From assembly GCF_000564855.1 (NCBI RefSeq), contig NZ_AYXG01000184.1, forward strand, positions 1-64,000: a DNA stretch of 64,000 nucleotides. Reading direction: 5' to 3'. The stretch comes from Actinokineospora spheciospongiae. Lineage in GTDB: Bacteria; Actinomycetota; Actinomycetes; Mycobacteriales; Pseudonocardiaceae. This document shows positions 20,030 to 28,013 of the stretch, piece by piece. A model generated the notes under the pieces. It was not told the origin of the DNA and ran no database searches. It worked only from the letters and a program-made list of their open reading frames with translations. The position numbers and the translations under genes are program-made. The stretch's first letter is position 1, and every line of letters begins with the position of its first letter.

Positions 20030-20674
20030 TCAGTCGCGCAGGTAGTGCAGGACGGCCAGGGTCCGGCGGTTGAAGCCGGGGGTGTCGGGCAGGTCGAGCT
20101 TGTCGAAGACGGCGTTGATGTGCTTCTCCACCGAGCTCCGGGAGACCGACAGCGCCTCGGCGATCCCGGTGTTGCTGTGGCCCTGCGCCATCTTCTCCAA
20201 CACCTCGCGCTCCCTGGCGGTGAGCCGGGTCAGCGGGTCGACGTGGCGGGTGCGGGCGAGCAGGCGCCGCACCACCTCCGGGTCGAAGGCCGCGCCCCCC
20301 GCGTGCACCCGGTCCAGCGCGTCGAGGAATTCCCCGACCTGCATGACCCGGTCCTTGAGCAGGTAGCCGACGCGGCCGCCGTCGGCGGTGAGCAGGTCGG
20401 TGGCGTAGCGCTTCTCCACGTACTGCGAGAGCACCAGCACACCCACCCCCGGCCAGCGCTCGCGGATCTGCAACGCGGCCCGCAGCCCCTCGTCGGTGTG
20501 GGTGGGTGGCATCCGGACGTCGGTCAGGACCACGTCGGGGCGGTGGCGCCCGGTCTCGGCGAGCAGGGCTGCCGCGTCGCCCACCGCGGCCAGCACCTCG
20601 TGGCCCTCCTCGGCGAGCAGCCGGACCAGGCCCTCGCGCAACAGGGTCGAGTCCTCCGCGAGCACTAGCCGCAC
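20030..20674 (-). CDS. NarL/LuxR-family response regulator
   Basis: The 214-residue protein has a receiver domain (VRLVLAEDSTLLREGL, phospho-acceptor Asp52 in VVLTDVRMPP, Lys in GYLLKDRV) and a C-terminal LuxR helix-turn-helix (LTAREREVLEKMAQGHSNTGIAEALSVS). The GTG start lies inside the last codons of the sensor kinase gene (10-bp overlap), so kinase and regulator are a cognate pair. The receiver carries an ED pair at residues 7-8 and a conserved Ser in VLSQY. It binds DNA as a phosphorylated dimer; its targets may include its own operon. Confidence 0.93.
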   Translation of the reverse strand: MRLVLAEDSTLLREGLVRLLAEEGHEVLAAVGDAAALLAETGRHRPDVVLTDVRMPPTHTDEGLRAALQIRERWPGVGVLVLSQYVEKRYATDLLTADGGRVGYLLKDRVMQVGEFLDALDRVHAGGAAFDPEVVRRLLARTRHVDPLTRLTAREREVLEKMAQGHSNTGIAEALSVSRSSVEKHINAVFDKLDLPDTPGFNRRTLAVLHYLRD

Positions 20675-21831
20675 GGCAGCTCCGCGGTGACGACCGTCGG
20701 CCCGCCCGGTGGGCTGTCCACTGTGAACACCCCGTCCACGGCCGCGACCCGCCGGGCCAGGCCGGACAGCCCGCTGCCCGCCGGGTCGGCTCCCCCGACC
20801 CCGTCGTCGCCGACCCGCACGACGACCGCCGACCCGGTGCGGCTGACCTCCAGGTCGATGCGGGTGGCCGCGGCGTGCTTGTTCGCGTTGGTCACCGCTT
20901 CGCAGGCCACGAAGTACGCGGGGACCTCCACCGCGCCCGGGGGCCGCTCGGCGAGCGAGTACACCAGCCGCACCGGGACGCCCGCGGTCTCGGCCAGGGC
21001 CTCCAGCGCCGGGTGCAGGCCGCCGGAGTCCAGCGCGACCGGGTGGATGCGCCAGGCGACCTCGCGCAGGTCGAGCAGGGCGCGGCCGGTCTCCTCGTGC
21101 GCCTGGCGGAGCAGGTCGTCGACCGGGGCACCCGCGCCGGTCCGCCCGCTCGCGCGTGCCGCCCGGCCCAGCAGCACACCCAAGGCGACCAGCCGCTGCT
21201 GCACCCCGTCGTGCAGGTCGCGTTCGATCCGCCTGCGCTCCTCGTCGACGGCCGCCACCACGTCCGCGCGGCTCACCGTCAGCTCCGACACCCGGCGCCG
21301 CAGGAGTTCCCGGGCGGTGGGGCCGAAGAAGTGCCGGGCGAGGCGGCGGTCGAGTTCGGCCACGCCGATCAGGCCCTGCACGGTGAGGAACACCAGCAGG
21401 GTGCCGAACAGCACGAAGGTGAACGGGTCGTACCAGTCCAGCCCGTCCGCGACGTCGAAGCTTCCGGGTGCCCCGCCCGCGAGCACCTGGGCCACCATGA
21501 TGACCGCCGACACCGCGCCGAGGAGCACCAGCAGCAGCACACCGGCCCCGAGCCCGCCGACCACCCACCGCACCCCCAGGTACTGCACGGCGCGGTGACC
21601 GGTGCAGCCCTCGGCACCGGCCTGGCCCAGGTACCCCTCGATCCGGCGGCGCTCGAACCCGGCGATCGCCCCGGCCGCGCCGAACACCCGCTCCCGCAGC
21701 GGGGGCACCGCGAGCGCGGGCACCGCGACCAGCAGGAACCCCAGCTCGGCGAACGCGCTGGCGCCACCGAGGGCCAGCCCCGCCGTGCGCCGGGCGGCGT
21801 GGCGCACCGGGTCACCGAGGACGAGGGCCAT
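20665..21831 (-). CDS. Two-component sensor histidine kinase (HisKA_3)
   Basis: The 388-residue kinase has four hydrophobic segments (about 22-48, 90-118, 138-158 region), then the dimerisation/phosphoacceptor box EERRRIERDLHDGVQQRL with His207. The HATPase_c domain has EAVTNANKHA (N box), VRVGDDGVGG (G1) and GLSGLARRVAAVDG (G2). The N-terminal part resembles the putative-sensor domain of actinobacterial NarX-like kinases and likely senses a membrane or cell-envelope signal. It overlaps both the upstream DedA gene (20 bp) and the downstream regulator gene (10 bp), so all three are one operon. Confidence 0.92.
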   Translation of the reverse strand: MALVLGDPVRHAARRTAGLALGGASAFAELGFLLVAVPALAVPPLRERVFGAAGAIAGFERRRIEGYLGQAGAEGCTGHRAVQYLGVRWVVGGLGAGVLLLVLLGAVSAVIMVAQVLAGGAPGSFDVADGLDWYDPFTFVLFGTLLVFLTVQGLIGVAELDRRLARHFFGPTARELLRRRVSELTVSRADVVAAVDEERRRIERDLHDGVQQRLVALGVLLGRAARASGRTGAGAPVDDLLRQAHEETGRALLDLREVAWRIHPVALDSGGLHPALEALAETAGVPVRLVYSLAERPPGAVEVPAYFVACEAVTNANKHAAATRIDLEVSRTGSAVVVRVGDDGVGGADPAGSGLSGLARRVAAVDGVFTVDSPPGGPTVVTAELPCG

Positions 21832-22513
21832 GGCCAGATCCTATCGACGCCCGCCCCTCGGGGCCCGCCTCGTCGCGCCGCGACCGCACCCGCACCACGA
21901 CGAACAACGCGGCGGCGAGCACCACGGCACCGATCACCACCTTCTGGAACACCCCCGCGTATTCCTCGACCAGGTGCCAGCTCTCCCCCAGCCGGTAACC
22001 GGCGACGACAAAAACCGCGTTCCAGAGGAAACTGCCGGCCGTGGTCAGCGCGAGGAACTTCGCGAAGCGCATCCGCTCCACACCCGCGGGCAACGAGATG
22101 AAACTGCGGAACAGCGGGACCATCCGACCCAGGAACACGGCTTTGGCGCCGTGCCTGGCGAACCAGCGCTCCGTGCGGTCGAAGTCGGACACCTTCACCA
22201 GCGGAACCCTGCCCACCAGCGCCCGGGTCCGCTCCCGGCCGAGCAGCGCGCCGACCAGGTAGACGACGACCGCGCCGACGACCGACCCCACCGTGGTCCA
22301 GATCAGCGCCTCCGCCAGGCTGAACACGCCCCTGCTCGCGGAGAACCCGGCCAGCGGCAGCACGAGTTCGCTGGGGATGGGCGGGAACAGGTTGTCCAAC
22401 CCGACCACCAGCGCCGCACCGACCCCACCGAGGGATTCCATCAACCCGACCGCCCAGTCGGCGAGACCACCGACCGGTTCGGGCGCGTTTTCGACAAGCA
22501 GGCGAACAGACAT
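21812..22513 (-). CDS. DedA/SNARE-associated family membrane protein
   Basis: The 233-residue protein has the DedA hallmarks: LVVGLDNLFPPIPSELVLPLAGF near the N-terminus, then re-entrant and transmembrane helices and the FLGRMVPLFRSFISLPAG motif with its essential Arg residues. DedA proteins act as phospholipid carrier flippases or proton-coupled lipid transporters. Start ATG 22513 follows GGAGAG. Coupling to a two-component system suggests envelope stress control of lipid recycling, which is inference. The C-terminus is basic and cytoplasmic (VRVRSRRDEAGPEG). Confidence 0.92.
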   Translation of the reverse strand: MSVRLLVENAPEPVGGLADWAVGLMESLGGVGAALVVGLDNLFPPIPSELVLPLAGFSASRGVFSLAEALIWTTVGSVVGAVVVYLVGALLGRERTRALVGRVPLVKVSDFDRTERWFARHGAKAVFLGRMVPLFRSFISLPAGVERMRFAKFLALTTAGSFLWNAVFVVAGYRLGESWHLVEEYAGVFQKVVIGAVVLAAALFVVVRVRSRRDEAGPEGRASIGSGHGPRPR

Positions 22514-22665
22514 CGGCACTCTCTCCTGGGCGGGGATCTTCCATCCGACAACCAGGCTAGGAATGCGCGAGGTCCCGCTCAATGAAGACAACCGCCGACT
22601 TCGGTGGCGGAAATCCCCAGTGCGGCACTGCGGAAAACCTCAGGGCCAAGAGACTCGGCGGCGCC

Positions 22666-23220
22666 TCAGCAGTAGGTGTCCTCCGCCGCGGTGACGATCG
22701 CCTCGGCCTGCGCGGGGGTGATGCCGCCACCGAACCCCGCCACGCGTTCGACGAGGGTGGCGTGGGAGGTGCCCTTGGGCACCTCGTTGCACACGGCCTG
22801 CGCGATCAGCACCTCCGCGTCGCCGGTGGGGCTGACCGGCACCCCCGCCCCGGTGAGGGCGGCCAGGTAGGCCTCGCGCTTGGGCGGGCCGGGCACGCGG
22901 TTGCCCGTCGGCACGACCGTCGCCGCGGGCGGGGCGGCCTTCGGCGGCGCTGTGCTGACCGCCGGGGCCGACGGGACGCCCGCGGGCGCCCCCGGCACGG
23001 TGGTCGTGGTCACCGCGCCGGGAGTCGGGGCAGCGGAAACCGGCGCGTCCGCGGACGGCACCGCCGACGCGGACTCCGCGGTCGTGGGGGCGGTGGTCGT
23101 GGCAGGGGCGGACTCCGCCTCGAACTCGGGCGGCACGGTGCAGCCCACCAGCGCGAACACGACCGCGGCGACCAGCGCACCCGCACGCCCCGCACGACCC
23201 CGTGACTCCGACCCACCCAT
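22666..23220 (-). CDS. DUF732-like lipoprotein
   Basis: The 184-residue product has a basic start, hydrophobic core and lipobox ALVGC (Cys27), so it should be an outer-leaflet-facing lipoprotein. A long Ala/Pro/Thr/Val linker (about 28-110) joins it to a C-terminal domain (KREAYLAALTGAGVPVSPTG, AQAVCNEVPKG, ITPAQAEAIVTAAEDTYC). Two Cys residues are spaced as in the DUF732 family of actinobacterial secreted proteins. The function of the family is unknown. It is monocistronic. Confidence 0.8.
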   Translation of the reverse strand: MGGSESRGRAGRAGALVAAVVFALVGCTVPPEFEAESAPATTTAPTTAESASAVPSADAPVSAAPTPGAVTTTTVPGAPAGVPSAPAVSTAPPKAAPPAATVVPTGNRVPGPPKREAYLAALTGAGVPVSPTGDAEVLIAQAVCNEVPKGTSHATLVERVAGFGGGITPAQAEAIVTAAEDTYC

Positions 23221-23542
23221 GCAGCGCCGACCTCCCGTAGAGACTCAGGGGGCCGACCGTACATCGCCGGTACCGGCGAATCCACCGGCCACGGGATTCG
23301 GGGCCGAGTCGCCCCGACCCGCCGCTGCGGCCGGGGCGTGGCCGTTGACGCGGGGCTTCCCGGTCCAGCGCGGGCTGTTCAACCACGCGCGCCCCGGCGC
23401 GCCCCGCGGCCGCTGGGGCTCGACGACACCCTGCTGCCCGGTGACGACCCGACCAACCCTGGGGCCCACGCGCGCGGACGACCTGGCCGCCCAGGCGCAC
23501 CAGGTGTACCCGTACTCGGCGGCCACCGGGGCGACATCGACG
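23221..23542. other. Gap without recognised gene
   Basis: These 322 bp separate the lipoprotein start from the FkbH-like stop. A 93-codon minus-strand frame (MAAEYGYTWCAWAARS...) has no family signature I recognise. In particular there is no acyl carrier protein here, where one is often found next to FkbH genes. Confidence 0.4.
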
Positions 23543-24676
23543 TCACGGTGGCCGGGGCGCGGGCTGGTCCTCGGGCGCCCAGACCGCGAGGGTCGAGTGG
23601 TTGCCGGTCAGGTCGACCGCGTGCACGGTCATCGTGGTCGGTGGGGGCTTGCGCTCGGTGCGCAGGCCCAGCCGCTCGACGCCTTCGGTCTCGGTGGGGG
23701 CGAGGTCGGCGGCGCCCTCGTGCCTGCTGAAACCGGCGAACCGGTAGGCGATCTCCATCATGCGGTTGCGGTCGGTGCGGCGGAAGTCGGCCACCAGGTC
23801 GACCCCGGCCGCGGCGGCCCGGTCGGTCAGCCAGTTCAGCAACACCGTGCCCGCGCCGAAGGCGACCACCCGGCAGGAGGTCGCCAGCAGCTTCAGGTGC
23901 CACAGCGCGGGCAGCTTCTCCAGCAGGACCAGGCCGATCGCGCCGTGCGGGCCGAACCGGTCGGTCATGGCGACCACGAGCACCTCGTGGCCGGGGTCGT
24001 GCACCAGGCCGCGCAGGGTTTCGTCGGAGTAGTGGACGCCGGTGGCGTTCATCTGGCTGGTGCGCAGCGTCAGCTCCGCCACGCGGGCCAGGTCGGATTC
24101 GGTCGCGCGGCGGATGGCCATCTCCAGCGCGGCGGAGCGCAGGAACTCCTCGTCGGCCCCGGTGAACTCGGTGCGGGCGGCTTCGCGGACGAACGCCGCC
24201 TGGTACATCCGGCGGCGCTGCGACGAGTCCTCGGTGATCACGGCGGGGGTGAACTCGGGCAGCTCCAGCAGCCCGTCCACCGCGTCGTGGGAGTAGATCC
24301 GCACGTCGGGGAGGTGGTGGGCGACCTCGGCCCGTTCCAGCTCGGTGTCGTCGATGAAGGCGACGGTGTCGTAGGCGAACCGCAGGCGGTCGGCGATCGC
24401 CTTCACGGCTGCGGACTTGGCGCCCCAGCCGATCTGCGGCAGCACGATGAACTCGGCCACCCCCAGCCGCTCGACCCACTCCCACGCGTGGTCGTGGTCG
24501 TTGCGGCTGGCGATCGATTGGATGATCCCCCGCCTGTCCAGTTCGACGATCACCCTGCGGACCTCCTCGCGCAGGCGCACCTCGCCGTCCTCGAGCAGCA
24601 CCCCCTCCCACAGGGTGTTGTCCAGGTCCCACACCAGGCACTTGACGGTGCCCATCGGCGGTTCGGCCGTGCTCAC
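23543..24676 (-). CDS. FkbH-like HAD-IIIC phosphatase/acyltransferase
   Basis: The 377-residue protein carries the HAD motif CLVWDLDNTLWEGVLLED (Asp17, Asp19), then IQSIASRNDHDHA and VAFIDDTELERAEV, followed by a GNAT-like C-terminal half with TDRFGPHGAIGLVLLEK. FkbH enzymes take 1,3-bisphosphoglycerate, remove phosphate and load a glyceryl group on an acyl carrier protein, the first step to methoxymalonyl- or hydroxymalonyl-ACP extender units and to tetronates. GTG 24676 overlaps the stop of the upstream dehydrogenase as GTGA, so the two are coupled. The partner carrier protein, acyl-CoA dehydrogenase and O-methyltransferase of a full fkbGHIJK set are missing nearby. Confidence 0.88.
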   Translation of the reverse strand: MSTAEPPMGTVKCLVWDLDNTLWEGVLLEDGEVRLREEVRRVIVELDRRGIIQSIASRNDHDHAWEWVERLGVAEFIVLPQIGWGAKSAAVKAIADRLRFAYDTVAFIDDTELERAEVAHHLPDVRIYSHDAVDGLLELPEFTPAVITEDSSQRRRMYQAAFVREAARTEFTGADEEFLRSAALEMAIRRATESDLARVAELTLRTSQMNATGVHYSDETLRGLVHDPGHEVLVVAMTDRFGPHGAIGLVLLEKLPALWHLKLLATSCRVVAFGAGTVLLNWLTDRAAAAGVDLVADFRRTDRNRMMEIAYRFAGFSRHEGAADLAPTETEGVERLGLRTERKPPPTTMTVHAVDLTGNHSTLAVWAPEDQPAPRPP

Positions 24677-25533
24677 GACGTTGTCCGGTACTCGAAGAAC
24701 CCGCGGCCGGTCTTGCGGCCGAAGTGGCCCGCGGCGACCTTCCCGACCAGCAGGTCGCACGGTCGGTAGCCCTCGTCGCCGGTGCGCTCCAGCAGCACGT
24801 GCAGCGAGTCGACCACGTTGTCCAGGCCGATCAGGTCGGCCGTGGCCAGCGGGCCGGTCCGGTGCCCGAGGCAGCCGGTGAAGGCCGCGTCGACGGCTTC
24901 CGGGGTGGCCACGCCGTCCTGCACGATGCGGGCGGCCTCGTTGATGGAGCGCTGCAACACGCGGTTGACCACGAACCCGGGGCCGTCGCCCACGTGCACC
25001 GGGGTCTGGCCCAGCGCCGCCAGCAGCCGCTCGGCCGAGGCGATCGCGGCGTCGCCGGAGCGCGGGCCGCGGATCAGCTCGACCGTGCGGATCAGGTACG
25101 GCGGGTTCATGAAGTGGATGCCCACGACGTCCTCGGGGCGCGCGGTGTACCCGGCCAGCTCGTCGATCGGGATGGCCGAGGTGTTGGACACCACGACCGT
25201 GCCCGGGGCGAGCGCGGCGGTCGACGCGGTCAGCGCCCGCGCCTTGGCCTCCACCTTCTCGGTGACCGACTCGATGAGGGCGGCGGCACCGGCCACCCGG
25301 CCGGGGTCGGTGGTGGTCTCCAGTTCCCCGTCGGCGATCCCCCGGTCGAACGAGCCCATGAGCCTGCCCAACCGGGTCTGCGCGGTGATGCCCGCCCTGG
25401 CCCGCTCCAGCCGTTCCCGGTCGAGGTCGACCAGCACGACCGGCAGGCCCGACCCCACGGCCAGGGTGGCGATGCCGGTGCCCATCACACCCGCGCCGAT
25501 GATCGCCACCCGACCGAAAGCGCTGTCACCCAT
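24673..25533 (-). CDS. 3-hydroxyacyl-CoA dehydrogenase family protein (FkbK-like)
   Basis: The 286-residue product has the Rossmann motif VAIIGAGVMGTGIA, the catalytic-region VVSNTSAIPIDELAG and HFMNPPYLIRTVELI, and the C-terminal domain ending KVAAGHFGRKTGRGFFEY. It matches 3-hydroxybutyryl-CoA dehydrogenases and also FkbK, which oxidises glyceryl-ACP to 2-hydroxy-3-oxopropionyl-ACP. Tight coupling to an FkbH-like gene favours the FkbK role, but ordinary fatty-acid metabolism cannot be excluded. ATG 25533 follows GAGGAC. It lies 87 bp after the TetR gene on the same strand, so all three may be co-transcribed. Confidence 0.85.
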   Translation of the reverse strand: MGDSAFGRVAIIGAGVMGTGIATLAVGSGLPVVLVDLDRERLERARAGITAQTRLGRLMGSFDRGIADGELETTTDPGRVAGAAALIESVTEKVEAKARALTASTAALAPGTVVVSNTSAIPIDELAGYTARPEDVVGIHFMNPPYLIRTVELIRGPRSGDAAIASAERLLAALGQTPVHVGDGPGFVVNRVLQRSINEAARIVQDGVATPEAVDAAFTGCLGHRTGPLATADLIGLDNVVDSLHVLLERTGDEGYRPCDLLVGKVAAGHFGRKTGRGFFEYRTTS

Positions 25534-25620
25534 GTCAGTCCTCACTCTCGACGTCGCGGGAACCGGGTCCACCGCTCCGGCGCGGCGTGCCGGGCGACTC
25601 CCGGGCGAGCCCGTCGCGGG

Positions 25621-26442
25621 TCAGCCGGACGCCGCCCGCTCGTCGCCGAGCACCCCGGCCCGCTGCTGCTCCACCATGACCGAGATCCCGTCCAGCAGCC
25701 TGCGCAGCCCGAACCGCAGCGCGTGCTCCGGGTCGTACGCCGCGCCGTGCGCTTCGCCCGCCGCGGTGCCGACCCGGTCGGCGTTGGGCGTCGCCCCGGC
25801 CGTGGCGAAGCCTGCCAGCCACGGGCTGTGCGCCTGCCACCACTGCTGGTCGGTCATGCCGGTCTCGGACTCCAGGGCGGCGATGTCGGCGGCGGCGCGC
25901 GCGCTGGCGCGCACGTGGCCGAGCACCAGGGTCAGCACCGAGTCCAGGTCGACGTCGCCGAGGCCGCTGTCGAGCAGGGCGCCGAGTTCGCGCTCGTACT
26001 TGGCCAGCAGGTTGGGCCCCAGCACCGGCCTGCTCGACTCGACCGCCGCCAGCCACGGGTGCGCCCGGTAGAGGTCCCAGTTGTCCATGGCCACCCGTTC
26101 GAGCCGGACCCGCCAGTCGCCCTCGTCCGGCGCCTCGGCGGGCAGTTCGCCGTAGACGGTGTCGATCATCAGGTCGAGCAGTTCGGACTTGCCGGGCACG
26201 TAGGTGTACGGGGACATGGTCCCGACCCCGAGCACCTCGCTGACCCGGCGCATGGTCAGCGCCGCGATGCCCTCGGTGTCGGCGATCTCGATGGCCGCGG
26301 TGGCGATCCGGGCGACGCTGAGTTCCGTGCGCCCCTCGCGGGCGGACGGCTCCCTGGTGCGCCACAGCAGCGCCAGGCTGCGGGCGGGGTCGGCGGTGCC
26401 CCGGGTGGCGCCCCGGTCTTTCGCGCCTCGATCTTTGGCCAT
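25621..26442 (-). CDS. TetR/AcrR family regulator (TetR_C_1 type)
   Basis: The 273-residue protein has an N-terminal basic tail, then a TetR helix-turn-helix (VARIATAAIEIADTEGIAALTMRRVSEVLGV, MSPYTYVPGKSELLDLM). The C-terminal ligand domain is of the tetracycline-repressor type (RAHPWLAAVESSRPVLGPN, DLDSVLTLVLGHVRASARA). Such regulators often control drug exporters. A GTG at 26451 is an alternative start. Inverted repeats 21-44 bp upstream, related to sites before the SNF2 and DrrAB genes, make it a candidate master repressor of a local regulon. Downstream genes are FkbK- and FkbH-like. Confidence 0.88.
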   Translation of the reverse strand: MAKDRGAKDRGATRGTADPARSLALLWRTREPSAREGRTELSVARIATAAIEIADTEGIAALTMRRVSEVLGVGTMSPYTYVPGKSELLDLMIDTVYGELPAEAPDEGDWRVRLERVAMDNWDLYRAHPWLAAVESSRPVLGPNLLAKYERELGALLDSGLGDVDLDSVLTLVLGHVRASARAAADIAALESETGMTDQQWWQAHSPWLAGFATAGATPNADRVGTAAGEAHGAAYDPEHALRFGLRRLLDGISVMVEQQRAGVLGDERAASG

Positions 26443-26462
26443 AGTGGGCACCAGCTTACAGC

Positions 26463-26486
26463 CGTATTTTGTACGATACGATGTAT
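26463..26486. promoter_or_regulatory. TetR-type operator pair before the tetR gene
   Basis: CGTAT-TTT-GTACG (26463-26475) and ATAC-GAT-GTAT (26476-26486) are adjacent inverted repeats with 3-bp centres in an otherwise GC-rich context. They lie 21-44 bp before the TetR start and overlap TATCGT/TACAAA -10-like sequence on the minus strand. The 13-bp form recurs at 30831 and 33045/33070. Confidence 0.6.
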
Positions 26487-26661
26487 GTCCAGCGCGGCAC
26501 CGACTACCGGCCGAAAGACCAGGGTTCCACGCGGCTGAATTCGATCAAGGCAGTCCGGGCGCGCGATGCTGCCGCAGTACGGCAAGGTGGCCTGGTCCGG
26601 CCCGGCGGCAGCAGGCTCAACCAGCGCACCCGGGGCCGTTCTCGACAACCGCCTGCCCAGG

Positions 26662-28011
26662 TCACTCGGCGGGGACCAGTTCGGCGAGGGTCGCGGTGAG
26701 CGTGGCCGCGGGCGGCCCGGCGGGCGTCCACGCGGCGCCGTCCCGGGTGTAGGGGTGCCAACGGCCCTCGGACGACAGCCGCAGTTGCCACCCCCGTTCC
26801 TCGATGGTCCACCGGTTGCGCCACACCTTGACCTCCGGTTCCCCGTCGAGACCCGCGTCCACCCAGGCGTCGACCAACTCCACCCTGGCCCTGGCGACCA
26901 CGTCCTTGGCCGGGGTCCAGGAATCCTCCAGGGTCGCCAGCCCCTCCGCGCCGGTGAGGGCCCAAGCCAGCACACCCCGGTGGAACTCCGCGGGTCGCGG
27001 CCCGGCAGCAGCCGCCCGGGCACGCAGCTCGTCATCCCCCCGGGCGGCCAACCGGATCGCGTCCGACCACGGGTCGTCAGTGGCGACGGGCCTGCCCGCC
27101 AGCAGCGCCGCGGCCCGGTCCGCGGCATCGGCTGCCAGCACGGCCACTGCGGCGGCGTCGACCGGGGCCTCGGCCAGGTCGGTGTCGGCCAGCAGCGGCG
27201 CCAAGTCGAGCACCTGGTGCACGTGCGTCGGGGCCGCCGGGAGCGCGACCGCCCCAGCCGCCCACGCCTGCTCCGCCGCAACCCCGACAACCGCGTCGTC
27301 GGCGTCCGATGTGGACCGGCCGGTGTTGCGGCGCAACAGCTCCTCGGTCAGCTCGGACTCCGACCGGCCGCGCAGCAGCAGCAGGACGAACGGGTCGCGG
27401 TCGAGCAGCCAGGAGACCTGGTGGACCAGCGCGGCGGCGTGCTTGCACGGGCTGTCCCAGTCCGGGCAGTCGCAGTCCGGGTCCAGTTCGCCGAAGCCGG
27501 GCAGCAGCCGGGTGCCCGCGTCCGACGCCGCGCCGACCAGTTCCCTGGGCATCTCGCGGTCGAGCAGGGCGGCGATGTGGCCCGCCTTGGCCGCGACCTT
27601 GTCCAGGAACCGGTCCCACTCCGCGTCGGACAGCTCGGTGAAGCGCACGGTGGTCGTGTACGGGCGGTGGTGGTCGCCGTCGTGCACCGGCGCGGTCGCC
27701 CGGCCCGGGCTGACCGTGATCGGTCCGACCTGGCCCGCGAAGGCGTACCGACGGCCGCTCTTGAGCTGGTCGAGGTCGAGCGCGGTGTCCTGCATGGCCT
27801 CGGTCCAGGCGTTGCCCCACCAGGTGTCGGCGAACTTGCGCCCGTAGCGCTTGTGCGGCGGGAACGCCGGGAAGGAGACCGCGCGCCGGTGCGGGTCGAC
27901 CACCTCCCCGGCGTCGTCCTCGTCGTCAGCGTCGTCCTCGGTGTCGTCCTCGTCGGCGAACAGCGCCGCGAGACCGTCGTCGTAGTCGTCCTCGTCGTCG
28001 TAGCTGCCCAT
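26662..28011 (-). CDS. SWIM zinc-finger protein partnered with SNF2 helicase
   Basis: The 449-residue protein begins with an acidic tract (SYDDEDDYDDGLAALFADED and on to residue 40). It then has RYGRKFADTWWGNAWTEAM, typical of actinobacterial SWIM proteins. The SWIM finger CxCxnCxH is CDCPDWDSPCKHAAAL near residue 180-195. The rest is helical and Ala-rich, with a C-terminal DUF-like region (WQLRLSSEGRWHPYTRDG). SWIM fingers bind DNA or proteins, and this family is nearly always next to a SNF2 helicase. ATG 28011 lies two bases after the helicase stop, with GAGGAGG eight bases upstream, so the pair is coupled. The probable role is DNA repair or genome maintenance. Confidence 0.88.
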   Translation of the reverse strand: MGSYDDEDDYDDGLAALFADEDDTEDDADDEDDAGEVVDPHRRAVSFPAFPPHKRYGRKFADTWWGNAWTEAMQDTALDLDQLKSGRRYAFAGQVGPITVSPGRATAPVHDGDHHRPYTTTVRFTELSDAEWDRFLDKVAAKAGHIAALLDREMPRELVGAASDAGTRLLPGFGELDPDCDCPDWDSPCKHAAALVHQVSWLLDRDPFVLLLLRGRSESELTEELLRRNTGRSTSDADDAVVGVAAEQAWAAGAVALPAAPTHVHQVLDLAPLLADTDLAEAPVDAAAVAVLAADAADRAAALLAGRPVATDDPWSDAIRLAARGDDELRARAAAAGPRPAEFHRGVLAWALTGAEGLATLEDSWTPAKDVVARARVELVDAWVDAGLDGEPEVKVWRNRWTIEERGWQLRLSSEGRWHPYTRDGAAWTPAGPPAATLTATLAELVPAE

Positions 28012-28013
28012 GG

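Noticed and set aside
25534-25620. Possible separate promoter between tetR and the dehydrogenase gene
   Set aside because: No -10-like or palindromic sequence visible; co-transcription is simpler.
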